Below the pieces are notes generated by a model. That model saw only the letters and a list, made by a program, of their open reading frames with translations, searched no databases and had not been told where the DNA came from. This document shows positions 43,286-53,001 of a stretch of 64,000 bases of DNA, one piece after another. This stretch comes from Streptomyces sp. PsTaAH-137 (GTDB lineage: Bacteria > Actinomycetota > Actinomycetes > Streptomycetales > Streptomycetaceae). Each line of letters starts with the position of its first letter. Position 1 is the stretch's first letter. The stretch covers positions 124,001-188,000 of the forward strand of contig NZ_QLLY01000013.1 of the NCBI RefSeq assembly GCF_003259365.1, given 5' to 3'. Position numbers and translations under genes: made by a program.

Positions 43286-43987
43286 ATGACCACTCAGGAC
43301 CGGGGGCTGCACGCCCGTGTACTCGACAGCCTCGGTCCCGCCATCACGGCGGGGGAGTACCCCGCGGGAAGCGTGTTGCGCACGGACGAGCTGGCGCAGC
43401 GGTTCGAGGTGTCGCGTTCGGTGATGCGTGAGGCGGTCCGGGTCCTGGAGTCGATGAACCTCGTGACCTCGCGCCGCCGGGTGGGCGTGACGGTGCTGCC
43501 CGCGCCGGAGTGGAACGTCTACGATCCCCGCGTCATCCGCTGGCGCCTCGCCGGCACCGACCGGCCCCGCCAGCTGCGCTCGCTCACCGTGCTGCGGTCG
43601 GCGGTGGAGCCGGTGGCTGCGGGGCTCGCCGCCCGGCAGGCCACGGCCGAGCAGTGCGCGCGGCTCACCGAGTGCGCGCTCGGCATGGTGGCAACCTCAC
43701 GTGGCCAGCAGCTGGAGAAGTACTTGATCCACGACATCGAGTTCCACCGCACGGTGCTGAACGCCTCCGGCAACGAGATGTTCGCGCACCTCGGCGACCT
43801 CGTCGCCGAGGTCCTCTCCGGCCGCACCCATCACCAGGTCATGTTCGAGGACCCGGACCCGGCGGCGGTCACGCTCCATGTACGGGTCGCGGAGGCGGTA
43901 CGCGAGGGCGACGCCCTCCGGGCCGAGTCCCTCACCCGGGAGATCGCCGAGGGCGCCTTGCAGGAACTGGACATCCTGGCCCCCTGA
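43286..43987 (+). CDS. gntR: GntR family (FCD) regulator of the gluconate genes
   Basis: A 233-residue regulator. The GntR winged helix is about 8-73 (VLDSLGPAITAGEYPAGSVLRTDELAQRFEVSRSVMREAVRVLESMNLV), and the FCD ligand domain about 85-220 carries metal or ligand residues in DIEFHRTVLNASGN and LHVRVAEAVREGD. It is divergent from gntK-gntP and most likely represses them, released by gluconate or 6-phosphogluconate; a gluconate-responsive GntR of this arrangement is known in Streptomyces coelicolor. TAGTCT ends six bases before the ATG and no ribosome site is visible, so the transcript is probably leaderless. A dispersed repeat lies after its stop. Confidence 0.9.
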   Translation: MTTQDRGLHARVLDSLGPAITAGEYPAGSVLRTDELAQRFEVSRSVMREAVRVLESMNLVTSRRRVGVTVLPAPEWNVYDPRVIRWRLAGTDRPRQLRSLTVLRSAVEPVAAGLAARQATAEQCARLTECALGMVATSRGQQLEKYLIHDIEFHRTVLNASGNEMFAHLGDLVAEVLSGRTHHQVMFEDPDPAAVTLHVRVAEAVREGDALRAESLTREIAEGALQELDILAP

Positions 43988-43998
43988 CCGTCCGGCTG

Positions 43999-44110
43999 CG
44001 GCTCTCGCCGTGGCTCAGAGAGGCGCGGCGGAGCCGCAGCCTCAAGAGGAGGCTGCGCGGAGCGCATGCCTCAGGGGCGCGGGGAACTGCGCGAGAAGCC
44101 CCACCGGCCG
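43999..44110. repeat. Composite dispersed repeat between gntR and ychJ
   Basis: GAGGCGCGGCGGAGCCGCAGC and GAGGCTGCGCGGAGCGCATGCC hairpins are followed by a forward core at 44073-44093 and a CCCCACCGGCC tail. The unit fills the gap between the convergent gntR and ychJ genes. Confidence 0.8.
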
Positions 44111-44141
44111 TCAGCCGACCGGCAACCCCTCTCCGGCCTGC

Positions 44142-44522
44142 CTACTCGATGAAGTCCCCGTCGACATAGACCCAGGCACCGTCCACCCGCACGAACCGAC
44201 TCCGCTCCTGCAGCACCCCGCCCTGATAACGGGCCCGGAACGTCACAGTCCCGCGCTGATGGAACGCCGAACCGTCCCCGGCCTCCAGAATCTCCAGCCC
44301 GGTCCACCGCGGCGCATCGTCGAAGTCGATCACAGACGGCCGCGTGTCCGGGTGCCAGGTGCGCAGCAGATACGGCCCGTCCTGCCGAACGAAAGCCGCG
44401 TAGCGCGACCGCATCAGGGCCTCGGCGGTAGGAGCCCCGGCCCGGCCGGAGTGGTACCGGCCGCAGCAGTTCTCGTAGGACTGCGGGAGCCCGCAGGGGC
44501 AGGTGGGGGCGGTGCGTGACAT
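44142..44522 (-). CDS. ychJ: YchJ family SEC-C metal-binding protein
   Basis: A 126-residue YchJ/UPF0225 protein. The N-terminal SEC-C-like zinc motif has Cys8, Cys10, Cys19 and Cys20 (CPCGLPQSYENCCGRYHSG), followed by AEALMRSRYAAFVRQDGPYLLRTWHP, and it ends with RSRFVRVDGAWVYVDG. Function is unknown. It lies five bases downstream of the GH3 glycosidase and so is at the end of the long sugar operon, though its role is probably independent. Confidence 0.9.
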   Translation of the reverse strand: MSRTAPTCPCGLPQSYENCCGRYHSGRAGAPTAEALMRSRYAAFVRQDGPYLLRTWHPDTRPSVIDFDDAPRWTGLEILEAGDGSAFHQRGTVTFRARYQGGVLQERSRFVRVDGAWVYVDGDFIE

Positions 44523-44527
44523 GGGGT

Positions 44528-46801
44528 TCAGGATAGGCCCCGGACCACGGTCAGCCCGGCACCCCGGGTCCGGTCGGAGGCCGGCCCGGTCTCCAGAACC
44601 AAGTCGCCCGGCTCCACCACGAGTTCCAGGTCCCGCCCCACCGAGGCGAGCGTCTCGGCGCTCACCTCGAAGACGGCCTCGCGCCGCTCACCCGGCGCGA
44701 GATCCACCTGAACGAACCCGCGCAGCTCCCGCACGCGCGGCCACGACGAGCCCCCCGAAACCCGGCGCACATACAGCTGCACCGTCTCCCGCACGGCGGC
44801 CCCGGCCGTGTGCTCCACCGCGACCGTGCAGGTCAGCGCGGGATCGGCGGCGGACACGGTGGACCGGCTCAGACGCGGGGCGCCGTAGTCGACGGTGCCG
44901 TACGACAGGCCGTGCCCGAACGCGTGCCGGGCCGTCGCGGGCTGGTCGACATAGCCCCAGTAGCCGTGGTCCTTGCCGTTGTAGAAGACGGGAAGCTGCG
45001 CCGCCGACCGGGGCACCGACACCGGCAGCCGCCCCGAGGGCGCCACGGCCCCGAACAGCACATCGGCGACGGCGCGCCCGCCCCACGGCCCCGGGTACCA
45101 CGCGCACAGCACGCCCGCCGCGCGGTCGAACCGTTCCGGCAGCGCGTGCGGGCGGCCCTGGACCAGGACCACAACGACCGGCACCCCGGTCGCCGCCACG
45201 GCGTCGAACAGCGCCGACTGGCCCGCGGGCAGGGAGAGATCCGCGAGGTCCACGCCCTCGCCGCAGGTCATCCCGGCCGGGTTGCCCGATGTGACGACGG
45301 CCGCGCCGTTCGCCTCGAAACGGGTGTCGGCCTCCCGGGCGCTCGACCCGCCGAGCACGAGCACCGCCACGTCCGCGCCCGCCGCCACGGCCACCGCGTC
45401 GGCCTGCCCGGACGGATCGCCGCCGACCAGCTCGCAGCCGCGCGCGTACGTCACCTCGCGCTCCGGGCCGGCGGCGGCCCGGATCCCGTCGAGGACCGTG
45501 ACACCCGTGCCGGGCCGCTGCGGCGCCGTGTAGTCGCCGATCTGCTGCGGTACGGAGTCGGCGTTCGGCCCGATGACGGCGATCCGCCGCACCCCGGGGC
45601 CGAGCGGCAGCGTCCGGTCGTCGGTCCCGAGGAGGGTCACCGAGGCGCGCGCCAGCCGCTCGCTCAACTCCCTTGTGTCCGAGCCGGGTTCGCGCTCACC
45701 CACGTACGGGTTCTCGAAGAGGCCGAGCCGGAACTTGAGGCCGAGCACCCGGGCCACCGCCGCGTCCAGCGTCGCCTCGGACACCAGCCCGCGCTCGACC
45801 GCCTCCCCGAGCCGGGGGAACGCGCCGTCCCACAGGCTCAGATCGGTCCCGGCCGCGAGCGCCATCGCGCCCGCCGCCACCGGGTCCCCGGCAAGGCGTG
45901 CAAGCCGGTCCAGGGCGCAGCCGTCCGCCATCACGATCCCGTCGAACTCCCAGCGCTCCCGCAGCAGTTCGGTCAGGAGGTACGGGTTCGCCGCGCACGG
46001 CAGTCCGTCGAACTCGTTGTACGCGGCCATCACCCCGGCCGCCCCGGCCCGCACACCGGCGCGGGCCGCCGCCAGATGGATCTCGTGCAGTTCGCGCACG
46101 CCCAGCTCGGTCGCCGCGCTGTTGCGGCCCCCGACCGTCGCGCCCTGCCCGGCGAAGTGCTTCAGCACGACGCCGACGCCCTGCGACCGCATGCCCCGCA
46201 CCAGCGCCTCGGTGAACCGGGCGGCCAGATACGGGTCCTCGCCGAAGCACTCCTCGGCCCGCCCCCAGCGCGGGTCGCGCACCAGGTCGAGCGCCGAGAC
46301 CAGCGCCACATGCCCGCCACGCGAGCGGAGTTCGGCGGCAGCGGCGGCGGCCGCCTCCTCGTACAGGTCCGGGTCCCAGGAGGCACCGACCGCCAGATTC
46401 ACCGGCAGGACCGTGCCGTCGAGCGACTGATGCCCGTGCGGCACCTCCTCGACCATCAGGACCGGGATGCCGAGCCGGGTCCCCTCGACGACATGCCGCT
46501 GCACCGCGTCGGTCACCGCGGCCGCGTCCGCCGCGGTGATCCCGTCCGCGAAGGTCACGCCCGACCACGGATCGGCGCGCTGCAACCCGTACAGGGCGCC
46601 CATCCCGTCGTAGGCGGCGACCTCCGTACGGAACGTCTCCGTCAGCCCGAACTCCTCGGCGCCGTCCCGCTCGTACGCGTCCCAGCCGTACAGCCGCTGG
46701 TTGACCTGCCCGACCTTCTCGGCGAGCGTCATCCGGCCGAGCAGGTCCCGTACCCGGTCCGCGACCGGCGCGGCCGGGTCCCGGTAGACCGGCTCGCTCA
46801 T
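44528..46801 (-). CDS. GH3 family beta-glycosidase, two-domain form
   Basis: A 757-residue GH3 enzyme. The N-terminal TIM barrel contains DLVRDPRWGRAEECFGEDPY and LKHFAGQG; the nucleophile is Asp293 in FDGIVMADGCALDRL. A C-terminal alpha/beta sandwich and fibronectin-III-like domain (AFGHGLSYGTVDYG, PGERREAVFEVS) complete the standard beta-glucosidase/xylosidase layout. No signal peptide is present, so it acts on imported oligosaccharides. Its ATG overlaps the GH5-like stop by four bases. As part of the ABC transporter-LacI operon it should cleave the transported sugar. Specificity cannot be assigned. Confidence 0.92.
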   Translation of the reverse strand: MSEPVYRDPAAPVADRVRDLLGRMTLAEKVGQVNQRLYGWDAYERDGAEEFGLTETFRTEVAAYDGMGALYGLQRADPWSGVTFADGITAADAAAVTDAVQRHVVEGTRLGIPVLMVEEVPHGHQSLDGTVLPVNLAVGASWDPDLYEEAAAAAAAELRSRGGHVALVSALDLVRDPRWGRAEECFGEDPYLAARFTEALVRGMRSQGVGVVLKHFAGQGATVGGRNSAATELGVRELHEIHLAAARAGVRAGAAGVMAAYNEFDGLPCAANPYLLTELLRERWEFDGIVMADGCALDRLARLAGDPVAAGAMALAAGTDLSLWDGAFPRLGEAVERGLVSEATLDAAVARVLGLKFRLGLFENPYVGEREPGSDTRELSERLARASVTLLGTDDRTLPLGPGVRRIAVIGPNADSVPQQIGDYTAPQRPGTGVTVLDGIRAAAGPEREVTYARGCELVGGDPSGQADAVAVAAGADVAVLVLGGSSAREADTRFEANGAAVVTSGNPAGMTCGEGVDLADLSLPAGQSALFDAVAATGVPVVVVLVQGRPHALPERFDRAAGVLCAWYPGPWGGRAVADVLFGAVAPSGRLPVSVPRSAAQLPVFYNGKDHGYWGYVDQPATARHAFGHGLSYGTVDYGAPRLSRSTVSAADPALTCTVAVEHTAGAAVRETVQLYVRRVSGGSSWPRVRELRGFVQVDLAPGERREAVFEVSAETLASVGRDLELVVEPGDLVLETGPASDRTRGAGLTVVRGLS

Positions 46802-48732
46802 CGCAGTTCCAGGACGCGCACACCGAAGGCCCCGAGCGTCACCTCGGTGACCGGCTCACCCGTCGCCAGGTCGTGCAGGGTGCCCGCCGCCTCGGGGGAC
46901 ACCGTCAGCTGCGCGTCGTCCTGGCTGACCAGCCACACGAACCGGCGCCCGTCCTCGTGCTCGATCACGTCCGCGCCGACGAACGGAGAGTCGACCGTCA
47001 CCGGCCGCGCCACCCCGGCGACCTCGGCCAGCGCCGCGTACAGCCGGTGCGTCTGCTCCGGGTTCACGCGCGCCGTGCGCGCCGCCATGTGCTCCAGCGG
47101 GTACGTGGCCAGCACGGTCCGGCCGCGCCCGGTCTCGCGGACGAGCAGCGCCGGGCGGCCGTGCCCGTCCACCGCGACGACCCGCGCGTCCGTCGGGACC
47201 ACCGGCAGGTAGGCGCGGCTGTCCTCGTTGCCCGCGACCGGGAAGCGCAGCGTCTGGCCCGCCGTGATGCCGCCGAAGTCCTCCCGGAACGTCAGCTCCA
47301 GGGTGTCGTCCTCGATCGGCTCCGCCACGCCGTACGAGAGTTGCAGCTCGACCCCGAAGAGGCCGTCCAGGTCGTCGAACCACGGCCCGCGCGTGCCCGG
47401 GTGCTCGCCCGAGCAGAACGACAGGTACACCGTGGCGCCCTCCTCGGCCCGCCGGCGCAGCGCACGCGTCGTCCGCGTCGTCAACTGCCGGGTGGCGGGC
47501 AGCAGATACAGCCGCACGTCGTCCGTGATGCCGTCCGCCTCCCGGGTCAGCGCGGCCGGCAGGTCGGCGGCGCGCGCGGCCACGTACCCCTGGTGCAGCG
47601 AGCTGAAGATGAGCGGACGGTCGGCGGGGCGGCTGTAGGGGTAGCCGCGCTCCAGGAAGGCGGGCACGACGAACGCCGCGTCCGTGTCCGCGCGACGGCA
47701 GCGCGCGAAGTCGACGTCCTTCAAAACCCCGGCGAAAGCGGCCAGTTCACGCAGCGGGGCCTTCGGCGCGCCCGTGCTGTCCGTGATGCCGAAGTGCATC
47801 TCGAACGGGTGGTGGTCGTAGGGGGACCGGTCCCACAGGTCGTCGTAGTCGGTGTTGTTCCACGCGATCCAGCCCGTCGCACCGCCGAGCAGCGAGTTGT
47901 GCAGGGTCTGCCGGTAGTACACGCCCGCGTTCTCCGCCGACACCGTGTCCGTGGAGAGGCCGAACTCCTCCAGGACCACCGGCTGGCCCGTCACCGACGC
48001 CAGCTCGCACTCGAAGGCCGCCCGGTAGTGCTGGCGGGCCCGGTCGGTGTCCGAGCGGTAGACGTGCGGGCCGACGAAGTCCACGTACTCGGCGGTCTCG
48101 CGCAGCGAGAAACCGTTGTCGCGGCCCGTGACCTCGATGCCCCAGGCGCCGTCGCCGAGCGAGACGGGCTGGGTGGCGCCCGCCGCGCGCACCGCGTTGC
48201 ACATCGCCTGCGCCCACGCGGTGACGACATCGCTGTTCGGCGGGTCGACCTGGTAGATCCGGCCGTAGCCCGGCATCTCGTTCGTGATCAGCCAGCCGGT
48301 CACGGCCGCGTGGTCCTTGAAGCGTCGCGTCATCTGGGAGGCGAACCACGCCTGGCGGCCCACCATCCACACGTCCTCGTACAGATCGCGGCCGCCGCGC
48401 CACGCCGGGTCCCAGTTCTCGCCCGACATGTGCCCGACGATGAACGTCGGCACCGTGCCCATCCCCAACTCCTGGTGCGCGTCGAGGAAGTCACGGAACT
48501 TGTCGCACAACTCCTCGTCGATCCGGAGCGGTTCGGGGTGGAAGTCCGGCCAGTAGAAGAACGAGCGGGTCATGTTCAGGCCGTGCTCACGCAGGCCCGC
48601 CAGCTCCTCGCGCACCACCTTCGGGTCGTAGTCGCGCCACATCAGGGGCCCGCCGGTGCGGGACCAGAAGTTGGCGCCGAGCCAGGGCAGAACGGCGGCG
48701 TCGTGGGTCAGGTGGGCGCTGTGGCGTCGCAT
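46798..48732 (-). CDS. GH5-like intracellular glycoside hydrolase
   Basis: A 644-residue glycoside hydrolase with a clan-A TIM barrel. The likely acid/base is Glu152 in GWLITNEMPGYG and the nucleophile Glu256 in PVVLEEFGLS. After the barrel, about 360-640, come a Rossmann-like domain (DVRLYLLPATRQL, EEGATVYLSFCSGEHPG) and a beta-domain, reminiscent of beta-galactosidase trimerisation folds. It has no signal peptide. I start at the ATG at 48732 (GGAG about 14 bases upstream); the frame extends upstream through the LacI gene without support. Mannosidase, glucosidase or galactosidase activity are all possible. Confidence 0.85.
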   Translation of the reverse strand: MRRHSAHLTHDAAVLPWLGANFWSRTGGPLMWRDYDPKVVREELAGLREHGLNMTRSFFYWPDFHPEPLRIDEELCDKFRDFLDAHQELGMGTVPTFIVGHMSGENWDPAWRGGRDLYEDVWMVGRQAWFASQMTRRFKDHAAVTGWLITNEMPGYGRIYQVDPPNSDVVTAWAQAMCNAVRAAGATQPVSLGDGAWGIEVTGRDNGFSLRETAEYVDFVGPHVYRSDTDRARQHYRAAFECELASVTGQPVVLEEFGLSTDTVSAENAGVYYRQTLHNSLLGGATGWIAWNNTDYDDLWDRSPYDHHPFEMHFGITDSTGAPKAPLRELAAFAGVLKDVDFARCRRADTDAAFVVPAFLERGYPYSRPADRPLIFSSLHQGYVAARAADLPAALTREADGITDDVRLYLLPATRQLTTRTTRALRRRAEEGATVYLSFCSGEHPGTRGPWFDDLDGLFGVELQLSYGVAEPIEDDTLELTFREDFGGITAGQTLRFPVAGNEDSRAYLPVVPTDARVVAVDGHGRPALLVRETGRGRTVLATYPLEHMAARTARVNPEQTHRLYAALAEVAGVARPVTVDSPFVGADVIEHEDGRRFVWLVSQDDAQLTVSPEAAGTLHDLATGEPVTEVTLGAFGVRVLELR

Positions 48733-48767
48733 GGTGGTACGTAACTCCGTAGTAGTGCTGTGAATGG

Positions 48768-49790
48768 TCAGGCGGTGGTGGGGCCGGTCGACTCGCGGAC
48801 GACCAGCGCGGGCCGCCCGTCGAGCGGGGTGTCGGGCATGTCCTCGCCGCACCGGGCGAGCAGCGCCCGCGCGGCGGCGGCGCCGACCCGCTGCACCTGC
48901 TGGTCGACGGTGGTCAGCCGCGGGTGCAGCCAGCGGCCGAGCGGCAGGTTGTCGTAGCCGACGACCGACAGATCGTCGGGGACCCGCAGGCCCGCGCGCT
49001 GGGCGGTGCCGATCCCGCACACCGCCATCGAGTCGTTGGCGTAGACGAGGGCCGTCGGCCGGTCGGCCAGGGCGAGGAGTTCCTGGGTCGCGGCGACGGC
49101 CGCCGCCTCGCTGAAGTCGGTGTGCAGCACCGCAGAGGGCGCGAACCCCAGGGCCTCCTCGAACGCGGCGAGCCGCAGCCGGGTGTGCTGGAGCTCGGCC
49201 GGTCCCGCGACATACGCGATCCGGCGATGCCCCAACTCCCGTAGATGCGACGCGACTTCCCGCACACCGGCGCCCTGGTCGGCGAGCCCCACCACCGGCA
49301 CCCCGGGCGTGGGCGCGCCGAGCAGCACCGCGGGCAGTCCGAGCCGGGCGAGCAGCGCCGGACGCGGGTCGTCGGCGCGCGCGTCGGTGAGGACCGCGCC
49401 GTCCACCCGGTTCTCGGCGGCGAGCCGCTCGTACAGCGCGCCCTCCTCCGCGACGTCCGCCACCAGGTGCAGCAGCAGACCGTAGCCGCGCGGCGCCAGC
49501 TCGCCCTCGATACCGGTGATCAGCTCGCCGAAGTGCGGGTCGGCGCCCAGCACATCGGTCGGCCTGCGCACCACGAGCGCGAGCGTCCGGGTCCGCGCGC
49601 TGCGCAGCGCCGTCGCCGACGCGCTCGGCGACCAGCCCAGGTCGAGCGCCGCCGCGAGGATCCGCTGCCGGGTCGACTCGGCCAGCCGCCCCTTGTCGTT
49701 GAACGCCTGCGACACGGCCGCCGTCGACACCCCGGCCGCCGCCGCCACCGCCTTGATGGTCGGCCGCGCCCCTGCCTTCGCCCCGCTCAC
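48768..49790 (-). CDS. LacI family regulator of the sugar ABC operon
   Basis: A 340-residue LacI regulator. The DNA-binding part is TIKAVAAAAGVSTAAVSQAFNDKGRLAESTRQRILAAALDLGWSPSASATALRS, and the periplasmic-binding-protein fold includes VYANDSMAVCGIGTAQRAGLRVPDDLSVVGYDN. Start is GTG at 49790 inside the permease stop (GTGA), so it is translated from the operon mRNA. The palindrome at 53002-53017 in front of the first gene has the LacI-type AAnCGnT centre and is its probable operator. The inducer should be the imported sugar. Confidence 0.9.
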   Translation of the reverse strand: MSGAKAGARPTIKAVAAAAGVSTAAVSQAFNDKGRLAESTRQRILAAALDLGWSPSASATALRSARTRTLALVVRRPTDVLGADPHFGELITGIEGELAPRGYGLLLHLVADVAEEGALYERLAAENRVDGAVLTDARADDPRPALLARLGLPAVLLGAPTPGVPVVGLADQGAGVREVASHLRELGHRRIAYVAGPAELQHTRLRLAAFEEALGFAPSAVLHTDFSEAAAVAATQELLALADRPTALVYANDSMAVCGIGTAQRAGLRVPDDLSVVGYDNLPLGRWLHPRLTTVDQQVQRVGAAAARALLARCGEDMPDTPLDGRPALVVRESTGPTTA

Positions 49791-50656
49791 ATCTTCACCG
49801 CCCCACTCACCAGTGCCTGCTGCATCCGCTTCTGCAGCACCGTATAGACCACCCACACCGGGACCAGGGTCAGCACGGTGCCGGCCGTGAGCACGCCGTA
49901 GTCGGTGCCCGTGATGGCCTTCAGGGTGGGCAGGGCGACCTGGACCGTGCGCTGGGCCGGGTCCGGGCCGATGATGACGAGCGAGTACAGGTACTCGTTC
50001 CAGAACGTCAGGAAGTTCAGCAGCAGCACCGTCGCGATGCCGGGCAGGCACATCGGCGTGTACACGTGCCGCAGCACCGCGAACGTCGACGCGCCGTCGA
50101 GCCGGGCCGCCTCCTCCATCTCCTTCGGGATCGTCCGCATGAACTGCACCAGGATCACGACGGACAGCGGCATCGCCGTCGCCGGGAGGAACAGCACCAT
50201 GAAGATCCGGGTGTGGAACAGACCCGTCGCGGCGGCCAGCAGGAACGTCGGGAACAGCGCGGCGAACGTCGGGATCAGGAACCCGAGCGAGAACACCTTC
50301 TCCACCACCGACGCGAGCCGCCCCGTGGAGCGGGCCAGCGCGAACGCCGCCGGGATCGCGAGGAGCAGTGTCAGCGCCAGCGAGAACACCGTCACCAGCG
50401 CGGAGTTGACCACCGCGAGCCCCAGATCGGCGCTCTGGAACGCGGTCGTGAAGTTGTGGAACGAGAACGACGACGGCAGCGCGAAAGGCTGCGCGAAGAT
50501 CTCGTCGTTCGACTTGAACGCCGAGGCGATGAAGTAGTACAGCGGGATGACCAGCAGCACCGCGTACAGCCACACCAGGATGTGCGCGGGCAGCCACGCG
50601 CGGCCGAACCTCGACCGCGGCCGCGTACGGGGCTGCGTCCGGGACAGGGAGTTCAT
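49787..50656 (-). CDS. Carbohydrate ABC transporter permease (MalG-type)
   Basis: A 289-residue permease with six helices. The EAA loop is EEAARLDGASTFAVLRHVYTPMCLPG. The N-terminal WLYAVLLVIPLYYFIASAFKS pattern is that of the second (MalG/CUT1) permease. GGAG lies nine bases before the ATG at 50656. No ATPase gene is in the operon; in Streptomyces such importers share a general MsiK-type ATPase, which I infer here. Confidence 0.9.
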   Translation of the reverse strand: MNSLSRTQPRTRPRSRFGRAWLPAHILVWLYAVLLVIPLYYFIASAFKSNDEIFAQPFALPSSFSFHNFTTAFQSADLGLAVVNSALVTVFSLALTLLLAIPAAFALARSTGRLASVVEKVFSLGFLIPTFAALFPTFLLAAATGLFHTRIFMVLFLPATAMPLSVVILVQFMRTIPKEMEEAARLDGASTFAVLRHVYTPMCLPGIATVLLLNFLTFWNEYLYSLVIIGPDPAQRTVQVALPTLKAITGTDYGVLTAGTVLTLVPVWVVYTVLQKRMQQALVSGAVKM

Positions 50657-50676
50657 GACGTACGGCTCCGATCGGT

Positions 50677-51618
50677 TCAGTAGCTCTGGCGGAAGAGCCG
50701 CCGGATGGCGAGCAGTCCGACGAGGCCGGCGAGGAAGAGGATGACGCCGACGGTCTGGCTGTAGCCGAGGTCCGCCGCGATGAACGCCTTCTGGTAGACG
50801 AGGAACGACAGCGTCGTCGACGAACTGCCCGGACCGCCCTGGGTGAGCAGCAGCACGTGCTGCGCCGAACCGAACAGCGTCCACAGGAACTGAAGCATCG
50901 TCACCACGCCCACGTAGTCCCGGATCACCGGGAAGTGGATGCGCCACATGGCCCGCCAGTGCCCGGCCCCGTCCAGCTGCGCCGCCTCGCCCAGCTCCTC
51001 CGGCACACTGCCGAGCCGGGCCGCGAACAGCACGGCCGTGAAGCCGATGCCGGCCCAGATGTCGAGCGCGATCAGACAGGCCAGCGCGGTCGACGGCGAG
51101 GCCAGCCAGGCGTCGGTCAGCGAGCCGAGCCCGACCGCCTTCAGCCCTCCGTTGACCAGCCCGTCGGGGGAGAGGGCCGCGTAGAAGACCATCGCCTTGG
51201 CCGGGGTCGAGATCAGGCCGGGGATGAACAGCAGGTACCGGATGACGCGATGGCCGGGCGGGCGCTGCGCCACGTAGTAGCCGACCATGTACGCGCAGAC
51301 CACCATCATGGGGACGGCGACGGCCAGTTGGACGGCCGTGTTCTGAACGGCGTCCCAGAACACCGGGTCCGCGAAGACGGTCCGCGCGTTGTCGAGCCCG
51401 GCGAACGACACCGGCTGGAGCATCCCCGGCCAGTGCAGCGCCGCCACCACGAAGATGGCGACCAGCGGGCCGACCATGAACACCAGGTACCAGACCAGCG
51501 CGGGCAGCGCGAGGACCGTGCCGCCCTGGCGGCGCGGGCGGGCACCGGGCGCGGGGGAGGGCGGGACGGGGCGGCGGACCGCTGTGCCGCCCGCCGCCGT
51601 GGACGTCGTAGTCGCCAT
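50677..51618 (-). CDS. Carbohydrate ABC transporter permease (MalF-type)
   Basis: A 313-residue permease with about six helices after a proline-rich N-terminus. The EAA loop is LGEAAQLDGAGHWRAMWRIHFPVIRD, and FLVYQKAFIAADLGYSQTVGVILFL is typical of MalF-like subunits. AAGGGAGT is five bases before the ATG. It is preceded by the solute-binding protein gene (52 bases) and followed by the partner permease (20 bases). Confidence 0.9.
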   Translation of the reverse strand: MATTTSTAAGGTAVRRPVPPSPAPGARPRRQGGTVLALPALVWYLVFMVGPLVAIFVVAALHWPGMLQPVSFAGLDNARTVFADPVFWDAVQNTAVQLAVAVPMMVVCAYMVGYYVAQRPPGHRVIRYLLFIPGLISTPAKAMVFYAALSPDGLVNGGLKAVGLGSLTDAWLASPSTALACLIALDIWAGIGFTAVLFAARLGSVPEELGEAAQLDGAGHWRAMWRIHFPVIRDYVGVVTMLQFLWTLFGSAQHVLLLTQGGPGSSSTTLSFLVYQKAFIAADLGYSQTVGVILFLAGLVGLLAIRRLFRQSY

Positions 51619-51670
51619 GAACGACTCCCTTGCGAAGGAGGGAAGGAGGAGAAGAAGGGGAGCGCGGCGG

Positions 51671-52966
51671 TCAGACGCCGCGGTACGCGGCTTCCAGGAC
51701 GGAGCGGACCTTCGCCGCGCTCGTGCCGCGCGTGAAGGACGTGCTCGTCGCCGTGATCAGCGGCTGGCTCGCCGCGGGCGGCACGTACACGTCCGGCAGC
51801 AGCACCTCGCTGACGTCCTTGCCGAGCCGCTGCGCCGCCGCCACCAGCGGGAAGCCCGTGCTCACCGCGTCCGAGCGCAGCGCCATGTCCCGGCCCGCCT
51901 CCTTGATGAACCGGGCGACGGTGTCCTCGCGGTAGAAGAACTTGAGGAACTTCTCGACGGCGTCGATCTTCTTCGTGCCGTTCGGGCTGATCCAGAAACC
52001 GATGAGGGTGTACGTGCGGATGATCGTCGGCTTGTCGTGCGCCGCGCCCGATGCAAGCGGCCAGCCGCCCACGTCCGTGTGGCGGGCCACCGCGTCCGGG
52101 ACCTTCGCGAGCGCCGACGACATCGCGGACTGCATCGCGGCGGACTGGGTGTTGAACTGGGTCGTCATCGTGTCCGAGGTCAGGCCCTGCGCCTTGTCGG
52201 TGAAGACGCCCGCGTCGCGCAGTTCGACGAAGTACTCGATGCCCCGGCGCGCGTTCCGTCCGCTGAAGTCGCCGGTCGTGTAGACGTGCCGGGCCTCGTC
52301 CTGGCTCAGGAACGTCTGGATGACCTGCGCGAGCAGCTTCTGCCCGGTCCAGTCGTTGCCGCCGACCGTGACGGGCGAGAGGTTCTTGCGGCGCAACTTC
52401 CGTGCGGCGCCGATCAGTTCGTCACCGGTGGTGGGGATGTCACCGACGCCGGCCCGGTCGAGCAGCGACCGGTTGAAGGCCACCGGCCAGTTCGTGGCGA
52501 AGTACGGGAAGGCGCGCAGCCGCCCCTTGGCGTCGGTCCAGGCGTCGAGCGCCACGTCCCGCACCCGCTCGCGCAGCCCCCAGTCGTCCAGATAGCCCTT
52601 GACGTCGACCGTCGCGCCGACGTCCGTCCAGGCCAGCGTCTTGTCGTACAGGTTCACCATGACGACGTCCGGCTCCTTGCGGGCCAGCCGCGAGGTCTCG
52701 TAGACCTGCGCGAGGTCGTCGCCGTTGACGAGGTTGCGGACCTTCAGGCCCGACTCCTCGCGGAACCGGTCCAGGGCCGCGAGATACGTCGGCGAGCCGG
52801 GCGCCGTGGTGCCGAGCTGGCTGTGCACCACGAGGGTGTCGGGGTCCTCGTCGGCGGCGGCGAGCGAGGAGCAGCCGGACAGGGCGGGCAGGGCGGAGGC
52901 GGCTGCGAGGGAGCCACCGGCGGCGAGGAAGGCACGCCGACTTGTCGTAGAGCGCACAGCGGGCAC
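51671..52966 (-). CDS. Sugar ABC transporter solute-binding lipoprotein
   Basis: A 431-residue extracellular solute-binding protein. A twin-arginine leader (TSRRAFLAAGGSLAAASALPALSGC) ends in the lipobox LSGC with Cys32, so it is a lipoprotein that may use Tat. Family 1 features include DVVMVNLYD and AFPYFATNWPVAFNRSLLD. Start is GTG at 52966 with GGAG ten bases upstream; a GTG three codons later is possible. It is the first gene of the nine-kb operon, and the promoter with a LacI-type operator is readable in front of it. Confidence 0.9.
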   Translation of the reverse strand: MPAVRSTTSRRAFLAAGGSLAAASALPALSGCSSLAAADEDPDTLVVHSQLGTTAPGSPTYLAALDRFREESGLKVRNLVNGDDLAQVYETSRLARKEPDVVMVNLYDKTLAWTDVGATVDVKGYLDDWGLRERVRDVALDAWTDAKGRLRAFPYFATNWPVAFNRSLLDRAGVGDIPTTGDELIGAARKLRRKNLSPVTVGGNDWTGQKLLAQVIQTFLSQDEARHVYTTGDFSGRNARRGIEYFVELRDAGVFTDKAQGLTSDTMTTQFNTQSAAMQSAMSSALAKVPDAVARHTDVGGWPLASGAAHDKPTIIRTYTLIGFWISPNGTKKIDAVEKFLKFFYREDTVARFIKEAGRDMALRSDAVSTGFPLVAAAQRLGKDVSEVLLPDVYVPPAASQPLITATSTSFTRGTSAAKVRSVLEAAYRGV

Positions 52967-53001
52967 AGCGGTATGTCTCCAACCGGGGGGAGTCGGGGAG
53001 T